Part shown: positions 12,278 to 24,047 of the stretch, in pieces
Numbering within the stretch: the first letter of the stretch is position 1
How the letters are laid out: each line of letters opens with the position of its first letter
NCBI GenBank assembly: GCA_033030425.1
Contig: JAUFSD010000004.1
Location: forward strand, 1,178,001-1,242,000
Direction of reading: 5' to 3'
Origin: Verpa conica
Lineage: Eukaryota > Ascomycota > Pezizomycetes > Pezizales > Morchellaceae
Length of the DNA stretch: 64,000 bases
Made by a program: the position numbers and the translations under genes
The notes under the pieces: model-generated
Seen by the model: only the letters and a program-made list of their open reading frames with translations
Told to the model about the DNA's origin: nothing
The model's database searches: none

Positions 12278-13637
12278 GTAATTATTGTTGGGGGGAAAGG
12301 AAAAAAGTTTGTTTTTTGTTATCTGCTACTTAGATGAATCTATTTCATACATAGTTGCAAGCAATGCATGCCAAAGAAAGTTGAACCAATCCTTAGATGT
12401 GGTTTTTTTCCTAGTGATATTTAATAAAGTACTCGTAATTTCTGATGTAGCTTTGATAATTTAGATCATTATATCTCACTCGAGATTCTCAGTTGACCTG
12501 TTAAAGAGACAATGAGCGGCTCTCTGCAAGAGTTGCCTGTGTACTAACCCCGCTATATCAGTTGGCTATCAATGTCCTGGTTCATAATACAGGCGAAGGT
12601 TACTATAAGAATACGTTCGGGACCGGGATCCGGTATCCTTATCCCATGGAGCGGAACGCGATTCCCACTACACATGGTGTGAATTCCTATACTATTTATC
12701 TCAATAGTATTTGCTCCTAGAAATTGAGAAAAATTGTAGAAGTATTATAAAACCCTAGGAAATAGAATTGTGCCCTTGTAATTCATATAAGGTGTTACTC
12801 TGAACTAAGCTAGCATTTTGTTGCTGGCTTGGCAAAGATTACAGTCAAACCCCACTAAAAGCAAAAAACTCTAGCCTCCCTAGGGCATCACAAAAAATCA
12901 AAACCTTAAATTTTCTATTTTTAATAGAGAGTCTATCTGTGGTAATCATTTATCCAATTATTTTCTGTAGTGTCAAAGGGTAATTTAGACAGGAAAATAG
13001 CTATTTAGTTATCTTGGGGAATCCTGTTGCCATGTTCTGAGATATTTTTAGTAGTGTATATTTGGTCATACTGCAGTTTCTACACCATGCTTTACTATCT
13101 TTCTCTCAGTATATCTATTTGAAAAATGATACCAGTGAGTTAGAGAAAATTCAAAAATTTTCTTCTGTTTCTAGTTATCAATTCTCTCTGTAAAACTTAG
13201 GGGGCATAAGGGGTTTGTGCTGGTGCTACTAGAGTTACCCTAATTTAGACAAGAGATTCGTACCACATGGTGCAAAACCTTCTTTCTCGGTTCCATGAGA
13301 TAAAGTGGATATTCTTATGGGTAGCGAGGACTTGATGGGACTAATTTTAAAGGGGCTGGACGCATATTCTTATAGCGAACTCCTCGTGTAGTAGGAAGTA
13401 TCTCTATGCCGATATTAAGAACATGAGTGAGAGTTCTAGAAAAGAAAGATTAATATCATATGTACTGGAATGCTATTTGTTACTAACATATAGCTTACTC
13501 ACGGAAAAGAACTCGAGCTATAGCATTTAACACACAATGCCAACATAAAATCTTATTTAGGCACTAGTCACCAATAATCCTAGTACTATAGTATTTAATA
13601 AGTTTGTTTTGAATTACTATTGTCGATAATAAGACCT
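12278..13637. other. AT-rich intergenic region
   Basis: This 1.36-kb convergent gap holds 3' UTR sequence of the elongation factor gene (an AATAAA lies at 12423-12428, about 145 nt after the stop) and otherwise AT-rich DNA without usable open frames. Nothing else is recognised. Confidence 0.5.
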
Positions 13638-14877
13638 CTACGCATCCCTCCTTACAAAGGGAATGTTTTTGTGTTCCTTTTGTGCCTTCCTCTTCCTCTT
13701 CTTCTCGACTACCTTGCTGAGCTGTTTCTCGTTGAGTTTTGAGTACTTATCCATAAGTAGCATCTTCTTCTGCTCCGCTGTTTTTTATTAGTAATAGGGT
13801 AGGTAGATGGCCGGATTAGGGTGATCTACCTTTCTTTAGGTAGAAGGGTTTCTTCCCTTGCTTGATGAGGTCTCGTTCCTTCTTCTTGTGGTCTCGTACT
13901 AGCTCTTCGGTTCGTTCCTTTCGATCCTGTTGTTGTTTCTTGGATTGCTGTTTGTAGTTTTGTCAGTGTTCCCGTCTTAATTTCGTACTTTTCTGGTTGC
14001 TAAGGGTGTTCTGGTAGTTTATACTCTAGATGGGTTGAATACGACCTAAAGTATAAAAGAGGGAGTATTTCGGCCATACCATAGAAACAACCAGCTTCTT
14101 CAATTGCTCTTTCCGTCTCTCATCCTTTGTTTTTGCCATCTCACTCTCCAACATTTTCATCTCATCTTCCCTATACCCTTCCAAAAACTCATAATTTTTC
14201 TTAAAAACCTTCTCATCGAACACACCCTTCACTGCATCATCAAATCTGGGATCACGAGGTAACTGTATCGACGAGAGCAGAGGAGCAACGACCTCACGGC
14301 GGCGTGTTACAGCACGCTTCGAGGTTATTTCTTGAGGTGCGTGTTTTGATGAGCGTTTTAGCTCGTCACGGGTCTTGCGGGCCTTTTTTTCGGAGGTACT
14401 GTTGAGGGGAGTGACATTGGCGCCCTTGAAGGCAGAGAGCTGGGACTTGACAGCAGCAATGCGGGATTCGCGGGGCTCGAAAGTAGTGGGTTTTGACTTT
14501 AGGATAGCTTTCTGGGCCTTTGCAAGAGCACCGAAGGAGACCTTTGAGATCGCTACTTGGGGGTTTTCCTATGAGTGTTGGGTGTTAGATGAGCTTCGTC
14601 TCGTGATACTATTAGGCTTTTTAACTACTAGAATAAGGCCACGGTACTAGTACTATTGAGCAACTCGTACCTCTTCTTTTTCATTTTCTTCTTCCTCCTC
14701 TCCCTCTCCCTCTACATCCCCATCATCCTCATCCTCATCCATGCCGCTACCAGGGTCACTCCCATCTTCCTCCTCGCCCATTGAACTGCCTCTCTCTCCT
14801 TCCTCTGAAGGACTACTGCTCATGGTCTCATCGTCATCATAATCCTCTAGTTGTGGCTTAACCCGTCGTAAACTCAT
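13638..14877 (-). CDS. RRP36: rRNA biogenesis protein Rrp36
   Basis: Rrp36 is a nucleolar component of the 90S pre-ribosome needed for early cleavages that release 18S rRNA. Four exons: 14877-14671, 14568-14080, 13947-13830 and 13777-13638, giving 317 residues. The first 70 residues are an acidic Asp/Glu/Ser region. The conserved domain follows: [51 protein letters not shown], then across introns the basic coiled segment [20 protein letters not shown] and the C-terminus [17 protein letters not shown]. The exon 3 acceptor (13948) was chosen because the AGs further upstream leave an in-frame TGA, while this one restores the expected 24-residue spacing. The gene is divergent from the FCP1-like gene across 399 bp. 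Confidence 0.9.
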
Positions 14878-15276
14878 GGCTTATTGCTGTAGTTGGTGGC
14901 TGCTTAGATCTCGGCCAAGCTCATGAGCCACTTTACATTTTTTCTCCTAGATCTCGGAATATGCCGAGATATAGCCCTAACCCATAGCGGAGGAAAATAG
15001 GGTTGCCTGAAAGTGATTTGCAGCTACACAACATCACTAAACTCAACATCACTAAACTAGCCATCCTATCTTCACAAAGGGATAATTATTTCATGTACCT
15101 TAACCAGATAGCTCCCACGACTTCTAGGCCACTGTCGCGTGTTTATCCCCTTATCGGTTTGGCCGTCTCGAGGTCAGTCCAATTAGCCTTTGTTATAGTT
15201 TTTGACAAAAGAAAAAACAATCAGGTCGGAACTGATCGTTTTCCTTGGATCCCCTAGATTTAGCTCCGAAAATCAC
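14878..15276. other. Divergent intergenic region between RRP36 and the NIF-domain gene
   Basis: About 400 bp holding two promoters. An open frame extends upstream of 15277 in the same frame as the plus-strand gene but lacks an ATG. No motif is recognised with confidence. Confidence 0.45.
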
Positions 15277-17646
15277 ATGTCAACTAGATTGAAAAGTAAG
15301 GCTTTAGACCAACAGCAACAAGAAGGAGAAGAGATTTTATTCCAAGGACGAAGAGCGAAGAGAATGGATCGATACCAGCCCTCGCACAGGAGAGATACGA
15401 GACCGCTGCCGATGGTGGAAAGATTTGAAAGCGGAAGATCTCGGCATAGAGGTGATGGAAGGGGGAGAGGAAGAGACAATGAGATCACCACATTTTCGCC
15501 TTGGGTAGAGCCTCAGGAGAGGTATAGTAACGTCTACCACGATGGTACTAGAGGGGGTGGAAGCTATTTGGGAGGCTATCGTGGTAGCGCTAGGGGTGAT
15601 TATGGGATTGTTGGTAGGAGAGAATCATCACGGTATACTGGGCAAGGGGACGCAGGATACAGGAGCCTGGGACGAGGAAATTCAGGCTATAGAAATGAAG
15701 CCCCAAGAGGTAGAAGCACGCCAGACCACGTCCGCAATTCACCGCGAAGCCTTTACAGCCATCCAAATATCTCTGCCTCTAGCGATGGTGGAGTAGCTCT
15801 ACAGAGCCGTTTTAATAATGTTTCTGGATACGGGCAAGGTAACAGCACCAACACCCGGGGGAATGACCAGTGGAGGAATCAAAATCCCCCGCCCCCTCAG
15901 ATTAGTGGATACACCAGTAGCAGCAGAAATGATCGCTGGGGAGGCCAGCCCCCCACTCCTCCCCCGCCTATGGGAAGGTTTACAAACTTCAACCCCCTTC
16001 CTCCTCCTCCTACTAGCTATAGGGGTGAGCCCTCATACCCTACCCCCCAATACCCCGAGGATGGTCGCTCCAGGTCTGAAGGATACCACTCCCGCGAATC
16101 CTCGCGGGGCCGTGCCCCATTCCGAGACTACCCTCCAGCTCCGCCTCGGCAAGAAGCTCCCCACAGGTCCGAGCATCGCTACCCTCCTCCTGCTTCTATC
16201 TACTCTTCTCGAGGCCCGCTCTCATCAGCACGTTTTCGCCAAGGTATTGACAAACATTCTAGATATGCTCCTCCACCTCCCACTGGTGCCCCCCCTAACC
16301 TTTACAACTCCCCACCCCTCGCTAGAAGGATTGGTGGGAGGAAAATCAAACCAGAGAAGGCCAATAAGTCCAACCCCTCTAGAAATACTTCAACAGACCC
16401 TCGCAGCACATCTCCTTTACTCCCACTCATTCCTCCTTCAAAAAATAAGCTCCCAACTCCTGAACCGTCCGAACTCTACCTCAAAAAATCGCTCGACCAC
16501 TCCCCACGCCTACCAGCTGCAGCGGTGAGGAGGCAGTTGATTATTCTAGACCTAAACGGCACATTACTTGCACGTAAATGCGGAAGGGCTAAGTCGGGTT
16601 CTATGAACCCTACCCCGAGACCGGGGTTAGCGGCGTTTTTAGAGTACATATTCGCACGATTTGGTGTGATGGTTTGGAGTAGTGCGCAGCCTGATAATGT
16701 CCGTCTCATGGTACATGCACTATTTTCGCCTATCCAGAAGAAAAAGCTTTTAGGGCAGTGGGGGAGAGATACCTTAGGGTTAACGAGGGCCGAGTTCAAT
16801 GCGAAAGTGCAAGTATATAAAAGACTTGAGAGAGTATGGAAGGGAGAATACCAGATCTCTTTTCCGGAAGTTGTAGAGGAAGGAAAGAATAGTATGTGGG
16901 ATCAAACAAACACAATGCTGTTGGATGATAGCCCGATCAAAGCGGTGGGGCAGCCATACAATCATATTGAAGTCCCAGAGTTTCAGGGTACGATGAAGGA
17001 GATGAAGGAGGATAGGGTTCTAATCGAGTTAGTGGGATATCTAGAGGAGATCAGGTGGCAAGGGAATGTTTCAGCTTTTATTAGAAGTGAGCCGTTTAAG
17101 GTTGGTAGGGAGTGGGGGGAAGTTGGGAAGGACGTTTTGGAGGAGTTTGGGTGGATTGACCAGGAGAAGGTGGAAGAGGTGGTGATTAAGGGTGAAACAA
17201 TAATCGATTCGAAGGAGGAGAACGTGGGACCTGCTAGGAATCCTGATGAGGGGAAGCTTGATGATCTTAGCGATCACGGAAATATAGAGGATATGTTTGT
17301 TCCTGGTGTTAAGAGCTCTAAAATTGATACAAAGGAGATGAAGAGGAAGAAGAAAAAAGTGAAGAAGTCGAAGAAAGTGAAGAGAGCGGAGAAGGCGGAG
17401 AGAGCAATGAAGGCGGAGAGAGCAATGAAGGCGGAGAGAGCAATGAAGGCGGAGAGAGCAATGAAGGCGGAGAGAGCTGAGACGGTAGAGAAGTCAGAAA
17501 AGGCGGAGAAGTTGGAAGCTATTGCTGCTTCTTGTAGTGCTGGCGGCTTGGGGCTTGATAAAGGAGTGGAACTAGAGGCTAGTAATGAAAAAGTGGAGTC
17601 GGAAGTTGGTTCTGACCACGAAAACTTCGAGATTGGTCATAATTAG
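15277..17646 (+). CDS. FCP1/NIF-type HAD-domain protein with RG- and Pro-rich N-terminus
   Basis: A single exon of 789 residues. Residues 1 to about 400 are low complexity: Arg/Gly-rich (RGG-like), then Pro/Ser/Tyr-rich, suggesting RNA binding or condensation. Residues about 415-610 form an NLI-interacting-factor/FCP1 homology domain of the HAD superfamily: IILDLNGTLL (D425, N427), FGVMVWSSAQPDNV and MLLDDSPIKAVGQPYNHIEV. Family phosphatases use DxDGT; here the second Asp is Asn, so phosphatase activity may be weak or lost. The C-terminus is Lys/Glu-rich with an AMKAER hexapeptide repeat (17392-17477). The start is the first ATG of the frame; codons upstream to 15202 are open but lack ATG, and M30 (15364) is another possible start. 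Function (RNA polymerase II CTD-related or other) is not shown by the sequence. Confidence 0.82.
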   Translation: MSTRLKSKALDQQQQEGEEILFQGRRAKRMDRYQPSHRRDTRPLPMVERFESGRSRHRGDGRGRGRDNEITTFSPWVEPQERYSNVYHDGTRGGGSYLGGYRGSARGDYGIVGRRESSRYTGQGDAGYRSLGRGNSGYRNEAPRGRSTPDHVRNSPRSLYSHPNISASSDGGVALQSRFNNVSGYGQGNSTNTRGNDQWRNQNPPPPQISGYTSSSRNDRWGGQPPTPPPPMGRFTNFNPLPPPPTSYRGEPSYPTPQYPEDGRSRSEGYHSRESSRGRAPFRDYPPAPPRQEAPHRSEHRYPPPASIYSSRGPLSSARFRQGIDKHSRYAPPPPTGAPPNLYNSPPLARRIGGRKIKPEKANKSNPSRNTSTDPRSTSPLLPLIPPSKNKLPTPEPSELYLKKSLDHSPRLPAAAVRRQLIILDLNGTLLARKCGRAKSGSMNPTPRPGLAAFLEYIFARFGVMVWSSAQPDNVRLMVHALFSPIQKKKLLGQWGRDTLGLTRAEFNAKVQVYKRLERVWKGEYQISFPEVVEEGKNSMWDQTNTMLLDDSPIKAVGQPYNHIEVPEFQGTMKEMKEDRVLIELVGYLEEIRWQGNVSAFIRSEPFKVGREWGEVGKDVLEEFGWIDQEKVEEVVIKGETIIDSKEENVGPARNPDEGKLDDLSDHGNIEDMFVPGVKSSKIDTKEMKRKKKKVKKSKKVKRAEKAERAMKAERAMKAERAMKAERAMKAERAETVEKSEKAEKLEAIAASCSAGGLGLDKGVELEASNEKVESEVGSDHENFEIGHN
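17392..17477 (+). repeat. Coding minisatellite, 18-bp unit x 4.8
   Basis: Four perfect copies of AAGGCGGAGAGAGCAATG at 17392-17463 and a partial fifth to 17477 encode a Lys-Ala-Glu-Arg-Ala-Met repeat. The period is a multiple of three, so copy changes keep the frame. Confidence 0.95.
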
Positions 17647-20520
17647 AAGTTGCATTTTAGTTAGATATCACTTTTTACATTTATTAAGGAACGCAGAAAA
17701 AAATACGTTAGCGTGTGCTAAGCTTTACATATATTAAAAGTCTTAAGGTTTATAAATGATCCAAACTACGTATATGTATACATTAACCTCGGTTTTAAGT
17801 CTTCGAGGTTTGAAATAAAATAGACGGGCTCGTTCTATCAAGAAAGTCTTTGTCGAGGATGAAAGTAGCATTTTTGGGGCGATTTTTGGACTCATAGAGA
17901 TATCCTTCGTCGATACTATTGTATCACAACCATCTAGGTGTTTTTGCCAACTGTTGAAGAGATTTCTTAGTATGATTTTGTGTTTATATAAGTATATTTG
18001 AGTCTCTTTACGAAACAGTGGGTTAGGGTTATCAGTATACATATCGTGTAGAGACTCTTAATTAATAAATTAATGATAAAGAGTAAAAGAGTTACTATTG
18101 CTACATTAATATATATGTTCTTTGTTGGCTCATTAATTTCTAGACCTTTAAAACAGACTTGCGGTTCTAGGCTACTTTATTGGTGTAAAGACTCTCTCGC
18201 TCGTAGCTATGATACCCCATTTGAAAGGGCCTTCTAAGAGTAAAAGTAGAATTTAAAAGGGCTTGTATCAACACAGGCCGCTAATCAGGACATCCTATGT
18301 ATTGTAGTCGAGGCTTGTGAGATGGGCTATTATTGGGCTACCTATAAAACCTATAAATTATTTATAACCGTACATTTACTGAACAGCTAAACAAGATAAA
18401 AGGGAAATTCAAAACAAAGTGTCTTGGAAGTATATACAAGAATTTGCTAGTTGGAAACAGTAACTCCTAACACCTTCAATGAAGAGCACATCCTATGTAG
18501 GTTAGGTGAGGAAATACTAACACTATAACTATAGGAGGATTTACATCTCCGATAATCACACTATTGAGTATTTATAATTGGTTGTTATACTGGGAGGCGA
18601 ATTTTTTCTAGATGGGGAGTTGAGAAACGCAGCTGTTATAACCTTGCTAGACTAGTTAAATATACATTTACCGCCAAGCCCACCAAGACCCACTAGCCAC
18701 ATAGTCGATTCGGGGGTAAGGGTATTTCGTCACCAAGACAATTGATACCTTACAAAACGTAATATAATTAAATTAAAAATTAATAATTCATTATAGGAGA
18801 GACTAGAGGCTCTTTTATTCCCAGCTACTTGGCTTACTAATCATTTCGTCCCGTAGTTATATCGGCCAGATATCTCCTATTTACTAAACACATAAATTAC
18901 TCAGCCTACGATAAACTCTGGAAGAGAAGATGCATTCGCAAACACAGTCGAAACATCCATTACAAACCCGATCACAAGGAAACCCCCGCTCCCAGCAAAA
19001 AGAAAAGAAAACCGAATTATACGGGTAACCCCCCGATCTACCATCATTCTAATGCCCTAACTGTTTAATTCATGCTACTAGTACTTAGACTGAAATTAAG
19101 TATTGTCAGCCGCTTCGTTGCAACGCCATAAAAATCAGTCTTGGAATCTGACAATACTTAATTTCAGCCTAAGTAGGTTACAATATTATATATGGTCTCG
19201 ACCTAAAGGTCATTTCCCCTAGATCGGCTAGAACTCCCGTAGTGGGGGGGGGGGTAAAGATAAACAATATAAAACGGTCGGAAAAACAGGCTTCATAAGA
19301 CCAACAAACCTATGACGTGTTGTTAATGACGGAGGCTGTCTTTCATGGATTGATAAACGGGGTTAATATCACATGATGTAGGGCAGAGCATAAAGGAGTG
19401 ATGATCTATGGTGGTTATGATATGGTAGTTATTAATTTTGATCATAGCACATGTACGATACGGTAGAGTACTCATGAAAGATCACTCGTGGGCCACAACA
19501 ACTGGTTGGGGTTTTCCCAACTACAAATAAATTAAATACATAGTTGGTTTTGCCGGGCGGATATACGGATGGCCCATGATTGGAGATATCCCATTGGTAG
19601 GCAGGTACATTAATAAGTTGTGAACCCTTACACAAAATATTTGATCGTCATGGGTTTTGGCTGTAGATTACGTCGAATGAAGTGCACGGGATGGCCGGCA
19701 ATGGAAACAGGCTTGTCTACCATGCGCACGTGCCTGGTGCCTTTATGCAGTGGTGATGATCCCCGTAGGTCCTCCCTCATCTTAAGCGTAGATCATAAAG
19801 ATTGGCAGCCAGTGGGCCCAAAGAATGATGTATTTATATATATCGAAACAATCAGCTGTTTTGATCTTTGTTACACACCTCAAAGGCCCATGGAATCTGC
19901 AGAAGGAAATTTCTGATATCGAATTATACGAGTAAACACAGGGTATCCGCAGGAATATACTATACATAAAAAAGCGACCCGTAAAGATGCATAAAGATCC
20001 TAACCCAATACCATCCCTCCCAAATAACCACTATCAACATTCAGCGCCAATTACCCATCCTACCATGAATAACCATTTTCCGCCCTAAGTACTTTCGCCA
20101 GACCATCATTAACCCCTAAGCATGAAAGAAAAATTATAACTCCCCCACCCTTAACCTTTAATTAACACCCCTTAAAGCTCTGCTTCAAAACGATAGGAAA
20201 TAAGGAGACTCCTCACGATTGAGGAGAAGGTACTTCATGTACGTTAAAAATGGAAACAGAAAAAAACAAAAAAACAAGTAAAACTCCTCATGTTATGCCT
20301 CCTTACCACCCAACAGTCCAAACAACCAACCGAAAACGACAGCAGAAACCAGAAACCAGAAAATACGATATTCTTTTGTATCCGAACCCATTTGAAATGC
20401 CAAACATAAAAAAAAACACCACTCCGTAAAAAAAAAAAAAAAAAAATATATCTATATAAACAAGAAAATGGTTTTAAAGGAAAATAGTACCAGAAGTGCT
20501 CTGGTTCACAAACCTAAGGC
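17647..20520. other. AT-rich intergenic region with an inverted repeat
   Basis: About 2.9 kb of AT-rich sequence between the 3' ends of two genes. The only clear structure is the 28-bp inverted repeat at 19082-19175. Poly-A runs occur near 20430. Open frames of 60-100 codons on either strand have no family character. Confidence 0.5.
19082..19175. repeat. Inverted repeat, 28-bp arms, 38-nt spacer
   Basis: Bases 19082-19109 and 19148-19175 are reverse complements with a single mismatch. It may be a hairpin-type MITE or transposon footprint; clear target-site duplication was not found. Confidence 0.7.
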
Positions 20521-23500
20521 TTAAATAAAATCGCCCAATGGGGCACCCAAACGTTTTTGGATGATCTTTGAGTGATATAGCTCCATATTCCTTGCTAGGA
20601 GGAACTGCATTCTCTGGGTCTCACTCTCCCACTTCTCCTCAAGGAGCGTCAGGTTCTGTTCCGCTCCAGCTACCCCTAAAGAATCATCGGCAAATGTCAC
20701 CTTCTTCTTTTCAATTTTGCTCAGCTTTCTCAGGCCTAGGCTCGGTCTTTGACTGCCTTTCACTTTTATGTCCTTCTTTGACTTATCGGCATCTGTAGGC
20801 TGGAAAAGTTTGTCCTTGAGGCACTTGACATGTTCAGCCCTATCACGCTCCATTCGTGGAAGATAAAGTAATGTTTTGTTTTTCTCTAATGCGTTGACCA
20901 TAGCGCTAAAGCCTTGAAGGTGAATCTCGTTCATTTCGCAGTGAAGTTCTCGAAGAGTAGTGTTTTTAGTCAACATTGAAGCAAACTCCATTGCACCAGG
21001 AGTACCTAATGATTGTACTTTTTCTCATAATTTTAGTAATGTGATACTATAGGGTTTTATAGAGTAAGGAACATACGCTCAATCCTTAGAATCTCTAAAG
21101 TCTTATTCTCCGCCAAACGTCCAAGTGGCTTAATTAACCCCGCTCCCAATCTGCTCAATAAGTCAGTCATCTACATATGAGATTACTTCAGAGATCAACA
21201 TACCTAGCGCTCTCAAGAACACCCTGCTCTCCCGAAAGAGCCAACTCTTTTATGGATGTATTTTTAGCAAACATTTCCCCCAAAGCGTTGCAAGTTTCCT
21301 GGCCCGCCTCATACGGTAAAGAAACCTTGGACAAATCCAGGAATGTAATCGTCTTATTGACTTTAAGAGCATCCATCAATTCCCTAAACATATCTTCTTT
21401 AGGATAATCGACCATTCTCATTGTTAGATGAGTTGGTGTGATGCCATTTCTCACACACTCGACAAGTTTGTCGTGTTGTATAGAAAGTTGATTCTGCCCA
21501 ACATAAAGATGAAGATTCCTCGGCTTCCCAGGAGACCGAGACATAGAGTGCATGAATATAGCTATATCTCTAGACGTTAAGCCGCATTGAGTGAGAGTCA
21601 AATGGTGAAGAGAGTCTGATTGGGGACTAGCTAGATAGGCTGAGACAGCATCTATTGTCTCATTGTTGAGTTTCGTCTCACTATGACAAAGTTAGAATCA
21701 GAAAACGTCGTCCGAAAGCAATGATCAAGACATGCCTCAAGTCTAAATCTTCCAGTCTCCACCTCAATAACGTCTCTGCTGTAAGAAGTGGATCGTCGCC
21801 AGAAGTCCTCAGAAGCCTTGATAAATTCAATCTCCTCAAAAAAGGAAAGTGAGACATAGTGCTATTAAGACTAGGTGCATGGATTCGGCCAGGGTTCCCA
21901 CTTAGATCCAGTGACTCCAGGGTATTCTCATGAGTAATCAAAGAGTTCATAAATAATGTCAGGAACCTCTCGGTTAAACCGCACCGTGCAAGCTCGAACC
22001 CACGGAAATGTGCAAGTTTAGAAGCAGCTGCATCCACTAGCCAGTCAAGATCCGATTCAACAAGCTCAATACCCGTAAGGTCAAACCAATCGACATTTGT
22101 CAGACCCCTTCTGCATAGTGGCATGATGGCCTCTAGAATACCGCATCCATTCTCGGCCATGGAACTTCTCACATCAGTAGTACGCGATTTTCTTTTCATG
22201 CACTCGAAAAAGTCCATTCTCCTTAGCTTTCCACTATAGAGTGCCAAGGCTCGAAGCTCATGTATCAAAAGTGAAGACCCCCCCCCGCCTGTCGCCTTCA
22301 GACCTAGCGGCCGCCCTGAACGCTCAAGCTCTGGTTCATATTCCGACCCGTGAACATCGCTAACCTTGTGCAATGCCTCGAGGCTGATCCCCCGGAAAGA
22401 TATTGAATAGAACGATTCGTTCCATCGCAAAGATCTCATAACGGCGAGCAATTCCAAGTCTGTGTACTGTCGCCGCCTGGAATATGCTGGCGGGTAGAGC
22501 ACAAATTGAGGAGCATCTTCAATATCCATGTGAATGCCATAGACTATATTTGATGCATCGAGGTCGTAGGCGGTACCTGAGTATCAGTGTCAGTAAATAT
22601 CTAAATGAATTTTTTTCAAGGCGTTGGTGAAATACAATAAGCAGCTAGGGTACGATCGAACCCATTAAAATCGTCACCAGGGGTACATGGGATATCTAGC
22701 AGAGCCTCGTCTATCAAGCTTTCAGGAATATCTACAGAGTAGGGTGGTATGAGATAATTTGGCCTCAGGTACCCCGCAGCTTGACGGATCGCTTGAATGA
22801 TATCCGATGCATCTGTTGAAGCTAGGTGTACTTTCTGGGGTGCTCTACATGGGGATCTAGGGCTTCTATAAGCATTAACCTCAACGCTGGATTTTACAAT
22901 AGTTATACCTGAATGTAAGAGTAAACGAATCATCCGCATCCGATATGGTAATGCCAGCAAGATTTAGAATCCCATAGGAGCTTGAAGTAGCAGCAGATAC
23001 TAGAGAAGTCGTGCTTCTGTTGGGAGTAATTTTGGGTATCGGTACAAGGTGGATTTTGTGGATCCCAATTACAAGGTAGCATATTGTCGAATACATTTTC
23101 TGAAGGTCTTCGGCGGATCCGGACCTATGACCGTTCACCTTCCCTGCTCTTTGAACAACTCTGAAAATCTGAAAATGAGTAGGCGAATAATCCTTTTCTG
23201 CCTCTAGTCGACGAGCAATATGCTCAACTGTGGAATTCGAAAATGGAGGTGACGCCTTGATGCTTCTTGTAAGCCGTGACACTTGTCTCAGTATATCCAA
23301 CCATTTCTGTGCTTCGAGAGGTGTTGACACTTGCAGTACCGTTGATGAGGGTGTTCCGTTTGAATCGTCTAGATGATCCACCTGAACCGTGCACGCAAGA
23401 TCAGCATCCCCGCCGAACCTGTATATAGCAACGACCTGAATCATTGTGGTAACCAATGTGTGCTCGTTGCTCAACTCCCCTACTGAACCTATAGAGGGGG

Positions 23501-24047
23501 CTCTCCCGGTTGTAGGTGACCTTGTCGGTATCCCAAACGCTTCGCTCGCCTTGTGCTCCGACTTGTACCTCAACAATTCCTCGTTCGTCAAAACCATGAA
23601 TTCCTTCTTTCTCCTTAGTAAACCGCCTGTTGAAATAACCTCCCCTGAGTGTACCACGAATTTGTTGCTAGGGCTTATCGGAAGATTATCTGATTGCGAT
23701 GAATCGATCGAAGAACTGGCGGAAGATTCGAAATGCAGCCCGGGGCTACCAGGATCCCGATCCCGGGTCCTCAAGGATCCGAACATCGATTTAGGTCGCT
23801 GTCCGGGATTCTTTGTGAGGACCCGAGGACGGGAAGAGGAGATTATGCTGCTCGACACAACCGTAGTATATTCCTGGTATCCACCGACACCACTGCTAAA
23901 GAATGCAGATTTCGGCCTCTGCTTAATGATCTGATCCCTCGAAGACCATATTGAAGATTGCTCGACATCGGGCAATATTGTCGGTCGGTTAAAGAAGCCA
24001 AAGCTCTTTCGTCTAGCTGACAATGCACCATCGTGAGACGCGGTCAT
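20521..24047 (-). CDS. PH-like domain and leucine-rich-repeat protein
   Basis: Six exons: 24047-22909, 22865-22636, 22576-21736, 21680-21204, 21150-21077 and 21017-20521, giving 1085 residues. A Ser-rich N-terminus (about 1-115) leads to a PH-like region (GEVISTGGLLRRKKEFMVLT; later TPLEAQKWLDILRQVSRLT). From about residue 460 come leucine-rich repeats of the ribonuclease-inhibitor kind: LESLDLSGNPGRIHAPSLNS, FLRRLNLSRLL, LEDLDLSETKLNNETIDAVS, LTLTQCGLTSRDIAIFM, LHLYVGQNQLS, ITFLDLSKVSLPYEAGQ and TLRELHCEMNEIHLQGFSAM. A basic coiled tail ends the protein. The layout recalls CARMIL-like PH-LRR proteins, but I would not name it so. Intron 3 is GC-AG: only a GC donor at 21735 gives the right phase and an unbroken LRR. 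The exon 4/5 join was chosen by phase and LRR spacing. Confidence 0.82.

Noticed and set aside
15202..15276. Extra 25 residues at the start of the NIF-domain gene
   Set aside because: The open frame starts at TTG; the first ATG is 15277.
17743..18042. 99-codon minus ORF as a gene
   Set aside because: AT-rich, no motif, no splice partner, no promoter-like tract.
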